In this document: in pieces, positions 8,727 through 17,071 of the stretch | How the letters are laid out: every line of letters begins with the position of its first letter | How positions within the stretch are numbered: the stretch's first letter is position 1 | Assembly (NCBI RefSeq): GCF_009712425.2 | Contig: NZ_VCJR02000001.1 | Span: forward strand, 1,120,001-1,184,000 | Source: Aquisalinus luteolus | GTDB lineage: Bacteria > Pseudomonadota > Alphaproteobacteria > Caulobacterales > Parvularculaceae | Direction of reading: 5' to 3' | Length of the DNA: 64,000 nucleotides | Position numbers and translations under genes: made by a program | Notes under the pieces: model-generated | Told to the model about the DNA's origin: nothing | What the model saw: the letters and a program-made list of their open reading frames with translations, nothing else | Databases searched by the model: none

Positions 8727-8801
8727 ACCGGTGTTTCACTGTCAAGGCGGCACCCGCTTCGCGACGCGCCAAAGGCGCGGCCTTGACAGCGAAACACCGG
8801 C
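8727..8801. repeat. Long imperfect inverted repeat
   Basis: The arm ACCGGTGTTTCACTGTCAAGG (from 8727) is repeated inverted, with one mismatch, ending about 8801. The inner loop (GGCACCCGC...GCGCGG) can partly pair as well. No coding potential; likely a mobile or interspersed intergenic element. Confidence 0.6.
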
Positions 8802-8818
8802 ACGACAATTGGCAGCAA

Positions 8819-8849
8819 TGCCTGTAAGGCACAATGTGCCTTACAGGCA
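8819..8849. repeat. Perfect 14-bp hairpin
   Basis: TGCCTGTAAGGCAC (8819-8832) and GTGCCTTACAGGCA (8836-8849) are exact inverted copies around a 3-nt centre. No T tract follows, so it is more likely a repeat element than a terminator. Confidence 0.6.
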
Positions 8850-8880
8850 CTTGGCGAGACTTTTCCTGTACCAATGTCGC

Positions 8881-8968
8881 CTCGTCCTTCGTGGCTCCTT
8901 CGGAGCACCTCAGGATGAGGCTCTTTCCTCCTCACCCTGAGGTGGCCGCGAAGCGGCCCACGAAGGGC
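8881..8968. repeat. Paired palindromic interspersed repeats of alphaproteobacterial type
   Basis: Two inversely oriented units share CGTCCTTCGTGG...CACCTCAGGATGAGG and CTCACCCTGAGGTGG...CCACGAAGGGC. The pattern CCTCA(T/C)CCTGAGG-palindrome-(C)GAAGG is a familiar intergenic repeat in many alphaproteobacterial genomes (recalled knowledge, not searched). The two units together can fold into a long cruciform. Confidence 0.6.
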
Positions 8969-9513
8969 ATGCGCCAAAAGCGCCGCCAGCCGTCTGGCTG
9001 CGAGCGTCTGACCAATCGAGGGGGCCCGTGCATGGCGGCCATCGCCTCTGAATAATAAAAATGACTGGCATAGCTCTCGCCATGCACGGCGGCGATCGAT
9101 GCGGGGCCAGATTGCATAGCTCTCCCGCCCGGGGGCTACCCCGGGTCGCCGTTCGAAAGGACGATGCAAAGCTGTGCACACCCTCGCCAGTTCCCCACCG
9201 GAACGTCGGCCTCCCGAAACCTGACAGGACAGGCCGCCGGCAGGTCACCGGCGGGACCCATCCCCACCACCGGGTCCTCACCCGGCTTGGCGGTAGAATA
9301 GGGGCAGGCGAGGGCGCGGGGATAAGTCTGCCGAGCCAGCCTCCCGCATGACGAGAAGGAGGGTGGCGGGGCCGCCGAATGCGGCTATCAAAGAGCCATG
9401 GAACCGTTGGACTTTATCAAGTAATGGCAGGCCTCCAGGCTCCTGCGTATCGATTTCCGACTCGCCATTCGGTCGAGGTGGGATGCTTCCAAGTAAAGAA
9501 GAGCAGCTGAACC

Positions 9514-10650
9514 TCATGCCGCTATCGTTCGACTTGGCGCATCGGCGCGATTCAGCTTGAGGATTACTGTCGTGCCTTCGCCCGGTATGCTTTGCACGTT
9601 CAACTGACCACTATTCAGAATTGCGATCGCATGCGCTAATGATAGACCCATGCCAATCCCTTCAAATTGACGGTTTAGTTTCTCATCGCCTTGGCGAAAC
9701 GGTTCCATCACACGCGCCAATGTATTCTCGCACATACCCAAGCCTGTATCGGCAATACGCAGTGACACGCTTGTCGCGTCTTGATGGATCCCGATCGAGA
9801 TATGGCCGTTTTCGCGATTGAATCTGACGGCATTAGAGATGATTTCGCGCAAGGCCATGACCATTTCGTCCGGGCGAGCCAGGAATGCCACGTTGTCTTT
9901 CTGACCGTCGATCGACAGGGTGATATTCCGTTTCGCGATCTCCATGCGACAGGGTTGTATTGCATCCTTCAGACAGCCTGCGACCGAAACACTGACTGGT
10001 GCTTCGTGGGTAGGGCTTGAGATAATCCGTGTATAGAACAAAACGCGGTTTATGAGGGAGAGCAACTCCTCACCGCTGGTGCGAATATGCCCCAGATAAT
10101 CAGTAGAGATATCCTTCTGGCCTGCCTCGGCCTGTTCCTGCAAAATGCTGGACAGGCCGATGATATGCGTCAGGGGTGTGCGTAGTTCGTGGCTAATGAT
10201 GGACATGAATGCCTTTCGCGCTTTTTCATCCACACTCTCGTCATTCGCGATCTCGCTGCCATCCCTGGCAAAACGAAAATCCTCCAGCGCATGGACGATG
10301 GCACGACGCAATTCGACGAATTCTGTCGGCTTGCGCAGGAAACGCATAACGTGGCCATCATTGATTGCGGCGATGGCAGTGTTCTGATCGGAATTGCCGG
10401 TCAGCATGATACGGCGGATATCCGGCCAACGATCTCGTGTTTGCTTCAACAAGTCGATCCCGTTCATGCCGGGCATCTGCATATCCGCAACGATGAGGGC
10501 GATATGGCCGTCCCTTTCAAGAATTGATAATGCCTCTTCGCCGTTTAGGGCGGTTTCGACACTGAACTCGGACGAAAGACGGCGCTTTAGCGCGGTGAGC
10601 AATCTAGGTTCGTCATCGACAAGCAGGATTTTTTCAGGAGGCATACTCAT
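9514..10650 (-). CDS. Receiver-histidine kinase hybrid (REC-HisKA-HATPase) of the H-NOX operon
   Basis: A 378-residue soluble protein with no membrane segment. Residues 7-120 form a receiver domain with phosphoacceptor Asp56 (VADMQMPG), Thr84 and Lys107. A HisKA domain follows with His154 (SHELRTPL), then a HATPase domain with an N box (EIISNAVRFN), G1 (DTGLGM) and G2 (GIGMGLSLA). Receiver-first order suggests it is switched by phosphate from a partner kinase. The start at 10650 has GAGGAG 7 nt upstream and overlaps the end of the PAS kinase gene by 17 nt, so translation is coupled. It is the last gene of the H-NOX operon; its own output partner is not encoded here. Confidence 0.85.
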   Translation of the reverse strand: MSMPPEKILLVDDEPRLLTALKRRLSSEFSVETALNGEEALSILERDGHIALIVADMQMPGMNGIDLLKQTRDRWPDIRRIMLTGNSDQNTAIAAINDGHVMRFLRKPTEFVELRRAIVHALEDFRFARDGSEIANDESVDEKARKAFMSIISHELRTPLTHIIGLSSILQEQAEAGQKDISTDYLGHIRTSGEELLSLINRVLFYTRIISSPTHEAPVSVSVAGCLKDAIQPCRMEIAKRNITLSIDGQKDNVAFLARPDEMVMALREIISNAVRFNRENGHISIGIHQDATSVSLRIADTGLGMCENTLARVMEPFRQGDEKLNRQFEGIGMGLSLAHAIAILNSGQLNVQSIPGEGTTVILKLNRADAPSRTIAA

Positions 10651-12004
10651 ACTCAAACTCCTCAGGGTATGGGGTGATGTCGGCGGTGTGCAGTGGCAGG
10701 CTGATGCGGAAGGTCGTGGCGAACCCCTCAATTTCTACAAGGCTCAAGCGACCCTGATGGCCAGTGACGATATAGTCCTGCGCCAACGCCAGCCCCTGAC
10801 CGGTACCCTTGCCGACCGGTTTCGTCGTGAAAAATGGATCAAATATGCGCTCGCGCAGAGCGGGTGGGATGCCATTGCCGGTGTCGGAAATGAACAGATG
10901 AGCCTGTTCCTCGTCGTAACAGGATCGTATGGCGACATCGCCCGTTCCTTGCTGTGTCTCCGCCACGGCGTCGATCGCGTTGAGCACAAGGTTCAACACG
11001 GTCTGCTGGATCTGGCTTCGCCGGCACAAGACAGGAGGCAGGGTCTCGTCGAGCTGCAGGCTGATCGTGGCAATGTTTTTCTGCTGGTTCCGACTGATGG
11101 TGACAACGTTGCGCACGACTTCGTTCAAGTCGACCGGTGACTTGTCGCCCGTGCCCGGGTGAGCGAATTCCTTCATGAGCCTTACAATGTCGCGAACTTG
11201 CCGGATACCGGCGCGGGCATCGTCAAGGGAAGCGCGGATTTCCCCGATCATCGTCACAAGGTTCACAGACGAATTGAATGCGTCAATTTCCGATACGAGA
11301 TCATTTAGCGGTTCGATGTCGCTGGCGGCGGCACGCAGTTTCTCATAGCGCTGATAGGATTGGTTGATCAACTGCAGGGCTTCGCCCAGATAATCGATAT
11401 TGTCGCCGATGAACTGTATCGGCGTATTGATCTCGTGGGCTATACCGCTGGACAGGGCGCCGATGGCTTCAAGGCGACGGGCTTCCTCCATCTGGCTTGC
11501 CATCTTCTGGTGCTGGCGTTCTTCTTCCAGCTTCTCGGTGATGTCCTGTATGATCAGGATGTAGTGGCATTCACGTCCGATCGGGCCCTTGTATCCTTTG
11601 ATGTCCACGACCCGCGTTTCCCCGTCGGCGCGTGTCAAGAGCTGGCGGTCAAAGGTAAAATTCCCGCTCTTCGTCCTGTTCAACATCAGGCTCAGATTAT
11701 GCACCAGCTTGTCGACCGACTGGTTGATCAGGCTATCATGCACATGGCCGGTCAACTGGCAGGAGTGCCTGTTGCAGATATGAATCCTGAAATCATCAGT
11801 GCACAAGATGACCCCGTCAGGGGCGTGGTTCATAAATTCCGAAAGCACCGATATCGAGTACTCCAGCTTCGCCTGCGAGGCTTGAAGCCTGCGGCTATTC
11901 TCGAACAGCTCCAGGCTTTTCGACTCCAGCAGCGCCTCTGCCTGTTTCCGGCTAGCCCGTTCTCGAGCGATGATCGCATTCATCCTGTCTTCAAGGTCAC
12001 TCAT
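10634..12004 (-). CDS. PAS-domain sensor histidine kinase of the H-NOX operon
   Basis: A 456-residue kinase with no membrane segments. Residues 1-50 are a charged coiled coil, 52-155 a PAS domain (FMNHAPDGVILCTDD...ILIIQDITEKLEEE), and then HisKA with His190 in the motif SSGIAHEINTPIQFIGDN. The HATPase part has NLVLNAIDAV, DTGNGIP and GKGTGQGLAL. The absence of a membrane anchor fits a kinase that receives its signal from the soluble H-NOX protein encoded just upstream. Start and H-NOX stop share the sequence ATGA (12001-12004). Likely substrate is the receiver domain of the next gene. It is an HnoK-like role by context, not by sequence proof. Confidence 0.88.
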   Translation of the reverse strand: MSDLEDRMNAIIARERASRKQAEALLESKSLELFENSRRLQASQAKLEYSISVLSEFMNHAPDGVILCTDDFRIHICNRHSCQLTGHVHDSLINQSVDKLVHNLSLMLNRTKSGNFTFDRQLLTRADGETRVVDIKGYKGPIGRECHYILIIQDITEKLEEERQHQKMASQMEEARRLEAIGALSSGIAHEINTPIQFIGDNIDYLGEALQLINQSYQRYEKLRAAASDIEPLNDLVSEIDAFNSSVNLVTMIGEIRASLDDARAGIRQVRDIVRLMKEFAHPGTGDKSPVDLNEVVRNVVTISRNQQKNIATISLQLDETLPPVLCRRSQIQQTVLNLVLNAIDAVAETQQGTGDVAIRSCYDEEQAHLFISDTGNGIPPALRERIFDPFFTTKPVGKGTGQGLALAQDYIVTGHQGRLSLVEIEGFATTFRISLPLHTADITPYPEEFEYEYAS

Positions 12005-12549
12005 GCCGCGACCTTTCGTATATCGAACCGGACCGACGATTCGTGGTCGACCTTCAGGGTCTCCCGCGTCAACGTGAACCGGCCGCCGAAATGGTCGAGG
12101 CAGCCCCTGATCAGGCCCTCACACAGATCACCGAGATGCCGGGTCGAGTGATAAATCAGCGTCATGCCGTCTTCGGTGCGGTCACCGATGTCGAAGCGCG
12201 GCAGCTCGGCGTCGGGATATAGCTTGTAGACCTCGCGATGGATTTGCTCCTCGATCGAGGCGAGGAAGGCGAGGGCGTCCTGGCTTTCGCCGAAAAAGCC
12301 CGGATAATTGACTGCAAACCGGCCGAACAGGTGTTGGCCGAATTTCTTCATGATCTCCGGCACCGACAGGCCGGTGCGCTGCGAAAACGCCGCCGCGAGG
12401 CGCGCCATCTCGCAGCCCGGATAGGTGCCGACCGCCGTGTAGACCCCGCCGGATGGCAGGTCGGCGGCCTCGATCACATCCTGCAGAAAGAACGTGTCAT
12501 AGTTTTGCTCGATGAATTCGAACAGCTCGACAAAAACAACACCCTTCAT
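12001..12549 (-). CDS. H-NOX (heme nitric oxide/oxygen-binding) sensor protein
   Basis: A 182-residue stand-alone H-NOX (HNOB) protein. The family hallmarks are present: N-terminal MKGVVFVELFEFIE, the motif FGQHLFGRF (70-78), proximal heme ligand His104 in IHREVYKLYPDAELPRF, and the heme-propionate motif Y-x-S-x-R as Tyr133, Ser135, Arg137. The position five residues after Arg137 is Leu142, where O2-binding members have Tyr, so it is probably an NO-selective sensor. Ligand binding usually inhibits or activates an adjacent kinase; here that gene overlaps by 4 nt. Start ATG at 12549 follows AAGGGGCG. Confidence 0.93.
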   Translation of the reverse strand: MKGVVFVELFEFIEQNYDTFFLQDVIEAADLPSGGVYTAVGTYPGCEMARLAAAFSQRTGLSVPEIMKKFGQHLFGRFAVNYPGFFGESQDALAFLASIEEQIHREVYKLYPDAELPRFDIGDRTEDGMTLIYHSTRHLGDLCEGLIRGCLDHFGGRFTLTRETLKVDHESSVRFDIRKVAA

Positions 12550-12876
12550 GGTTCGCCCCTTGCTTATGGAGCTAAAAATGACCCCGAAAAATTGAATAAA
12601 AGTGTATTTTTTTATTTAACGCTTGTTAAGCATAGGTAGGGTTTCGATGGGCGCGCGCTGCTCGAAAGCGATTTAGTTCGCGCTGCGCTTAGCTGGATGG
12701 CATATGATACGACCGGGAGACACACCCACATCCCGCTTGATTTCACCCTGATCCTCAGCTATACGCCGCGCTTCACATGCGGGAGGTTTCCGGTTTGAAG
12801 ACCAGCCGGGCCGTACCGCAACCCCTTCATCTGTGGCGCTCTTGGCTGGGCGTCATGCCAAACGGAAGGCTATATA
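12550..12876. promoter_or_regulatory. Divergent regulatory region between H-NOX operon and rplK
   Basis: This 327-nt region must carry the promoters of the leftward H-NOX operon and the rightward rplKA unit. An AT-rich patch (12580-12630) lies near the H-NOX start and contains TTAA-N6-TTAA (12616-12629). A TATGAT hexamer at 12703-12708 could be the rplK -10, but no good -35 is visible. The remaining roughly 165 nt before rplK form a leader in which I see no hairpin with a U tract. Confidence 0.5.
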
Positions 12877-13305
12877 ATGGCTAAGAAAATCACTGGCTAC
12901 CTGAAGCTTCAGGTGCCGGCGGGTGCTGCTACCCCGTCCCCTCCCATCGGTCCGGCTCTCGGTCAGCGCGGCCTGAACATCATGGAATTCTGCAAGGCGT
13001 TCAACGCGGCCTCGCAGGAGATGGAAAAGGGCATGCCGATCCCGACCGTGATCACGATCTTCTCTGATAAATCGTTCACGTTCGAGACCAAGTCGCCGCC
13101 TGCGTCCTACTTCCTGAAAAAGGCAGCCAAGCTGTCCAAGGGCGGCTCCGCCCCGGGCAAGGAAGTCGCCGGCACGGTTTCCGAGGCCCAGTGCCGCGAA
13201 ATCGCCGAAGCGAAAATGAAAGACCTGAACGCAAACGACCTCGACGCCGCCACGAACATCATCAAGGGTTCGGCGCGCGCGATGGGCCTGAAAGTGGAGG
13301 GCTGA
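12877..13305 (+). CDS. rplK: 50S ribosomal protein L11
   Basis: A 142-residue L11, the same length as in E. coli. The N-terminal domain contains the proline-rich switch region ([28 protein letters not shown]), and the C-terminal rRNA-binding domain ends with [15 protein letters not shown]. It builds the GTPase-associated centre and is needed for RelA activation. It is followed by rplA after 4 nt; nusG, its usual upstream neighbour, is 4.2 kb away. Confidence 0.98.
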   Translation: MAKKITGYLKLQVPAGAATPSPPIGPALGQRGLNIMEFCKAFNAASQEMEKGMPIPTVITIFSDKSFTFETKSPPASYFLKKAAKLSKGGSAPGKEVAGTVSEAQCREIAEAKMKDLNANDLDAATNIIKGSARAMGLKVEG

Positions 13306-13309
13306 TCCA

Positions 13310-14008
13310 ATGGCGAAATTCACCAAGAAAATGGCTGCCCGCCGCGAAGCCCTCGACTTCGAAAAGGTCTATACGGTCGCTGATGCCGTCAGCACGCTGA
13401 AAGAACATGCCAGCGCCAAGTTCGACGAGAGCGTGGAAATCTCCATGAATCTCGGCGTCGACCCGCGCCACGCCGACCAGATGGTCCGCGGCGTCGTCAA
13501 CCTGCCGAACGGCACGGGCAAGACCCTGCGCGTCGCAGTCTTCGCCAAGGACGCAAAGGCCGATGAGGCCCGCGCCGCCGGTGCCGACATTGTCGGTGCG
13601 GAAGACCTGGTCGAAGAGATCCAGAACGGCAAGTCGGACTTCGATCGCGTCATCGCGACGCCGGACATGATGCCGCTCGTCGGTCGTCTCGGCAAGGTAC
13701 TGGGCCCGCGCGGCCTGATGCCGAACCCGAAAGTCGGCACGGTCACGCCGAACGTCGCCCAGGCCGTCAAGGACGCCAAGGGCGGTGCGGTACAGTTCCG
13801 CGTCGAGAAGGCTGGCATCGTCCATGCCGGTATCGGCAAGGCTTCCTTTGACAATGACAAGCTGGCCCAGAACGTGCGCGCCTTCATCGACGCCGTGAAC
13901 AAGGCCAAGCCCTCTGGCGCGAAAGGCATCTACATCAAGAAGATCGCCATTTCCTCGACCATGGGCCCGGGCCTGAAGATCGACACGTCCGACGCGCTGT
14001 CTGCATAG
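13310..14008 (+). CDS. rplA: 50S ribosomal protein L1
   Basis: A 232-residue L1 with the family signature around [20 protein letters not shown] (about 127-146). It forms the L1 stalk that helps release deacylated tRNA, and in many bacteria it represses its own operon by binding the leader mRNA. The ORF starts 4 nt after rplK and is closed by a terminator shared with the convergent HMG-CoA reductase gene rather than leading into rplJ. Confidence 0.98.
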   Translation: MAKFTKKMAARREALDFEKVYTVADAVSTLKEHASAKFDESVEISMNLGVDPRHADQMVRGVVNLPNGTGKTLRVAVFAKDAKADEARAAGADIVGAEDLVEEIQNGKSDFDRVIATPDMMPLVGRLGKVLGPRGLMPNPKVGTVTPNVAQAVKDAKGGAVQFRVEKAGIVHAGIGKASFDNDKLAQNVRAFIDAVNKAKPSGAKGIYIKKIAISSTMGPGLKIDTSDALSA

Positions 14009-14047
14009 GTAGGGGCCGCGTAAGGATTTTCGTCAGAACACGAATGA

Positions 14048-14076
14048 TGAGGCCGCGCCGGGTGCGCGGCCTTTTT
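14048..14076. terminator. Bidirectional intrinsic terminator after rplA
   Basis: A 9-bp stem (AGGCCGCGC at 14050-14058, GCGCGGCCT at 14064-14072) with five T residues on the plus strand. It separates rplKA from the convergent HMG-CoA reductase gene ending at 14107. Confidence 0.85.
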
Positions 14077-14106
14077 CGTTATGCCAATGATCTTCCTTTA
14101 AAGGGA

Positions 14107-15294
14107 TCAGGGTCTGTTGCGGCCATACTTGTCGTGGCTCGAGACCCAGTCCCCGGCGAGCACAGCGGCGGAGAGCGACAGGTCGCCCGCCAGCACCGTC
14201 GCGGCGCAGATCTCGGCGAACTTCTCTACCTTGCCCTTGCCATAGCAGCCGAGCATGTCGAGGCATTCCTTCTGGGTCGCCAGCCCCGTGCCGCCGCCAT
14301 AGGTTGCGACGATCAGCGAGGGCAGGGTGATCGACCAGTAGAGATCGCCATTGTCGAGCAGGTCGACATAGGTGATGCCCGCATGGGATTCGGCGATATT
14401 GGCGACATCCTGGCCGGTGGCGATGAACAGCGCCGTCAGCCCGTTGGCCGCATGCGGACCATTATTCGACGAGCCGGCGAGATAGCTGCCCGTTGTCGAA
14501 ATATGGCGCTGGCGATAGACGCGCTCCGTGTCGACACGCATGACCCGCTGCAACACCTCGTTTGGGATGACCGCCTCGGCGACGACGCGGGCGCCGCGCG
14601 AATGCAGCGTGTTGAGCTGGGAGTGCTTCTTGTCGGTGTCGATGGCGCCCGACAGGGTGTAGCGCTGCACCTTGCCGTCATAGGCCTCCATGATCCATTC
14701 GCAGGCGGCGAAGGTCGCCTTGCCGCACATGTTCTGCCCGGCGGCATCACCGGTGGTGTAGTTGAAGCGCAGGTAGCGCAGCGGGCCGACGCCATATTGC
14801 TCGATATGGGAGAGCTTGCCGACGCTGGTGGTCGCCTCGGCGGCGGCGCGGACGCGGTCGAGATTGGCCTCCAGCCACGCGCCGAAGCTGCGGGCGTCTA
14901 GCGCATTGTCGAAATGGAAGACAGGCGCGCGCTGCATATAGCGCTCCAGCACGGTCGTCCTGATGCCGCCGCATTCGGCCAGCAGACGCATGCCGCGATT
15001 ATAGCTGGCGACGAGCGTGCCCTCCGTCGTCGCCATCGGCACATAGAACTCACCCTTGGCATGCTCGCCGTCGATGACCAGTGGCCCGGCAAGGCCGATC
15101 GGCACCTGCGCCACGCCGAGGGCATGCTCGATATTGCCTTTCAGGATTTCCGGCTCGTAGGAAAAGCGCGTGACGTGGTCGAGGGTGACGCCGGTCTCCC
15201 GCGCGACGAAGTCCTGCCGCTCCCTGATGATGCCGGGGTCGTAGTCATTGCCCGACAGGCGCGGGATCGATTTGCGGTCCGGTTTCTCGGTCAT
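14107..15294 (-). CDS. Hydroxymethylglutaryl-CoA reductase, class I-like
   Basis: A 395-residue HMG-CoA reductase catalytic domain without a membrane anchor. Family motifs in order: VPIGLAGPL (64-72), MATTEGTLVAS with catalytic Glu91, TTGDAAGQNM (180-189), DTDKK with catalytic Lys222, GQDVAN with Asp296, GGGTGLATQ (333-341), and a C-terminal catalytic His387 (SSHDKYGRNR). It should interconvert HMG-CoA and mevalonate with NAD(P)H. Other mevalonate genes are absent nearby, and alphaproteobacteria normally use the MEP route. The start at 15294 has AAGGAG upstream; an in-frame 72-residue extension reaches across the divergent promoter and is rejected. Confidence 0.9.
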   Translation of the reverse strand: MTEKPDRKSIPRLSGNDYDPGIIRERQDFVARETGVTLDHVTRFSYEPEILKGNIEHALGVAQVPIGLAGPLVIDGEHAKGEFYVPMATTEGTLVASYNRGMRLLAECGGIRTTVLERYMQRAPVFHFDNALDARSFGAWLEANLDRVRAAAEATTSVGKLSHIEQYGVGPLRYLRFNYTTGDAAGQNMCGKATFAACEWIMEAYDGKVQRYTLSGAIDTDKKHSQLNTLHSRGARVVAEAVIPNEVLQRVMRVDTERVYRQRHISTTGSYLAGSSNNGPHAANGLTALFIATGQDVANIAESHAGITYVDLLDNGDLYWSITLPSLIVATYGGGTGLATQKECLDMLGCYGKGKVEKFAEICAATVLAGDLSLSAAVLAGDWVSSHDKYGRNRP

Positions 15295-15347
15295 TTCTGG
15301 CGCTCCTTCGTCGTTGTCGAGCGCGACCATAGCCAAAGCCTCCGGTG

Positions 15348-15379
15348 CTGTGCACAGTGGCATGCAGTTGCAACTGCAT
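15348..15379. promoter_or_regulatory. Operator candidate: perfect 18-bp palindrome plus 10-bp palindrome
   Basis: ATGCAGTTGCAACTGCAT (15362-15379) is a perfect 18-bp palindrome; just before it lies CTGTGCACAG (15348-15357), a perfect 10-bp one. They sit in the 184-nt gap between the divergently transcribed HMG-CoA reductase and semialdehyde dehydrogenase genes, where a LacI- or GntR-type regulator could bind. No regulator gene is adjacent. Confidence 0.6.
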
Positions 15380-15478
15380 ATTCCGGGCAGTCCGGGACCG
15401 ACATTGGCATAAGGCGCTGGGAGCGCTATCATGCTGCCAACGATAAGCGATAAAGCAATCCAGGGAAGGAGAGCGGTC

Positions 15479-17047
15479 ATGACCCAGACACTGACAGGGG
15501 CCAATCTCATCGCGGGCGAGGCCCGTGCCGGCGCGGGCGGGGCGTTTGCTGCCGTCGATCCGATGACGGGAGAGACGCTTCAACCGGAATATCATCACGC
15601 GACAAAAGAAGACATCGAGGAGGCCTGCCAGCTGGCGGGCTCGGCGGCGGGGCACATGGCGGCGATGACGCCGGATGCGCGGGCCGATCTTCTGGAGACG
15701 ATCGCGGAGGGCCTCGAGGCGATCAAGCAGGATCTGGTCGGGCGGGTAATGCAGGAAACGGCACTGCCGCAGGCGCGGGTCGAGGGCGAGCTGGGGCGCA
15801 CCTGCGGCCAGCTGCGGCTGTTTGCGGAGGAAGTGAGGGCAGGGCACTGGCAGGGTGTACGGATCGATCATGCGCTGCCGGATCGTGAACCATTGCCACG
15901 GCCTGATCTGCGCCAGCGCATGGTGCCGCTCGGGCCCGTCGCCGTGTTCGGCGCCAGCAACTTCCCGCTTGCCTTTTCGGTTGCCGGTGGCGATACGGCG
16001 TCGGCCTTTGCCGCCGGGTGCCCGGTGATCGCCAAGGCGCACCCCGCCCATCCGGGCACGTCGGAACTGGTCGGGCGGGCCATCGTCAAGGCGCTCGCCA
16101 AATGCGGTCTGCCCCATGGCTGCTTTGCTTTGGTGCATACGGACAATGACGGTGCAGGCGCGCTGGTCGAGAACCCGCGCATCAAGGCGGTCGGGTTTAC
16201 CGGTTCACGCTCGGGTGGCCTTGCCATCGCCGCGCGGGCGGCGGCACGGCCTGAACCGATCCCGGTCTATGCGGAAATGTCGAGCATCAATCCGGTACTG
16301 CTGATGCCGGGTGCCTTGCGCGAGCGGGGTGCCGAGATCGGCACCGGCCTCGCCGGGTCGACGACGATGGGCGCGGGCCAGTTCTGCACCAATCCCGGGC
16401 TGGTCTTCGCTTTCGGCGAAGATGGCTATGACGCGTTTCGTGATGCGGCGGCGGGCGCGATCAAGGACGCCGCGCCGGGCACGATGCTGACCGGTGGCAT
16501 ATCTGATGCCTATGCCAGCGGCATTGCCGCGCTTGCCGAGCATAAGGGTGTGACGGAACTAGCGAGAGGCGGCACGTCCGACTGCGGTCAGCCGGCGGCG
16601 CTGTTCGAGACCGATCTCGACACCTTCGCCGGTGACAAGGCGCTGCAGGCGGAAGTGTTCGGGGCCGTCTCCCTGATCGTGCGGTGTGAGAGCATCGACC
16701 GGGCGCTGCCGGTGCTGGCCGGGCTGGAAGGCCAGCTGACCATCACCCTGCAGATGGAAGACAGCGACATCGAAACCGTCCGTCCCCTGATCCCGGTGCT
16801 GGAGCAGAAGGCGGGCCGCCTGCTGGTCAATGGCTTCCCGACAGGCGTCGAGGTCTGTCATGCCATGGTCCATGGCGGTCCGTTCCCGGCAACGAGCGAC
16901 GGGCGCACGACGTCGGTCGGGTCGCTGGCGATCAATCGCTTCCTGCGGCCGGTCTGTTACCAGAATTTCCCGGAAGAGCTGCTGCCGGAGGCGCTGCGCG
17001 ACGACAATCCGCAAGGTCTGTACCGCCGGGTTAACGGCGAGTACTGA
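15479..17047 (+). CDS. Alpha-ketoglutarate semialdehyde dehydrogenase (NADP+-type aldehyde dehydrogenase)
   Basis: A 522-residue ALDH. Key residues: Asn161 in FGASNFPLAF, Lys186, the cofactor loop GFTGSRSGG (239-247), Glu266 in VYAEMSSINP and nucleophile Cys303 in GAGQFCTNPG. The length and the TGANLIAG N-terminus match the KGSADH group of nonphosphorylative sugar-acid pathways, which oxidise 2,5-dioxopentanoate to 2-oxoglutarate. The start at 15479 follows GGAAGGAGAG. A XylX-like dehydratase gene follows after 24 nt, so the two carry the last two steps of a Weimberg-type pathway. Substrate sugar is not determined. Confidence 0.88.
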   Translation: MTQTLTGANLIAGEARAGAGGAFAAVDPMTGETLQPEYHHATKEDIEEACQLAGSAAGHMAAMTPDARADLLETIAEGLEAIKQDLVGRVMQETALPQARVEGELGRTCGQLRLFAEEVRAGHWQGVRIDHALPDREPLPRPDLRQRMVPLGPVAVFGASNFPLAFSVAGGDTASAFAAGCPVIAKAHPAHPGTSELVGRAIVKALAKCGLPHGCFALVHTDNDGAGALVENPRIKAVGFTGSRSGGLAIAARAAARPEPIPVYAEMSSINPVLLMPGALRERGAEIGTGLAGSTTMGAGQFCTNPGLVFAFGEDGYDAFRDAAAGAIKDAAPGTMLTGGISDAYASGIAALAEHKGVTELARGGTSDCGQPAALFETDLDTFAGDKALQAEVFGAVSLIVRCESIDRALPVLAGLEGQLTITLQMEDSDIETVRPLIPVLEQKAGRLLVNGFPTGVEVCHAMVHGGPFPATSDGRTTSVGSLAINRFLRPVCYQNFPEELLPEALRDDNPQGLYRRVNGEY

Positions 17048-17071
17048 GAGAAAAACAAGAGGGAGAGGGCC

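Larger units (their letters stand above)
8640..9513. other. 874-nt repeat-rich spacer without a credible gene
   Basis: No ORF here has family-like content or a convincing ribosome site. The stretch holds the nusG terminator, a long inverted repeat (8727-8801), a perfect 14-bp hairpin (8819-8849), a pair of interspersed palindromic units (8881-8968) and an inverted repeat CCGTGCATGGCG (9026-9037 against 9078-9089). The octamer-plus motif GCATAGCTCTC occurs twice (from 9068 and 9115). From about 9120 to 9513 I see nothing definable. It looks like accumulated intergenic repeats at the border of the H-NOX cassette. Confidence 0.6.

Noticed and set aside
8713-9351. Small ORFs in the nusG-H-NOX spacer
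   Set aside because: They are built from inverted repeats, overlap one another on both strands and have no recognisable family or ribosome site.
12616-12629. CtrA site upstream of H-NOX
   Set aside because: TTAA-N6-TTAA differs in spacing from the known N7 consensus; kept only as a possible variant in the TTAA finding.
15295-15510. N-terminal extension of the HMG-CoA reductase with a hydrophobic segment that might be a membrane anchor
   Set aside because: It would run through the divergent promoter and past the dehydrogenase start; the ATG at 15294 has a good ribosome site and begins the conserved domain.
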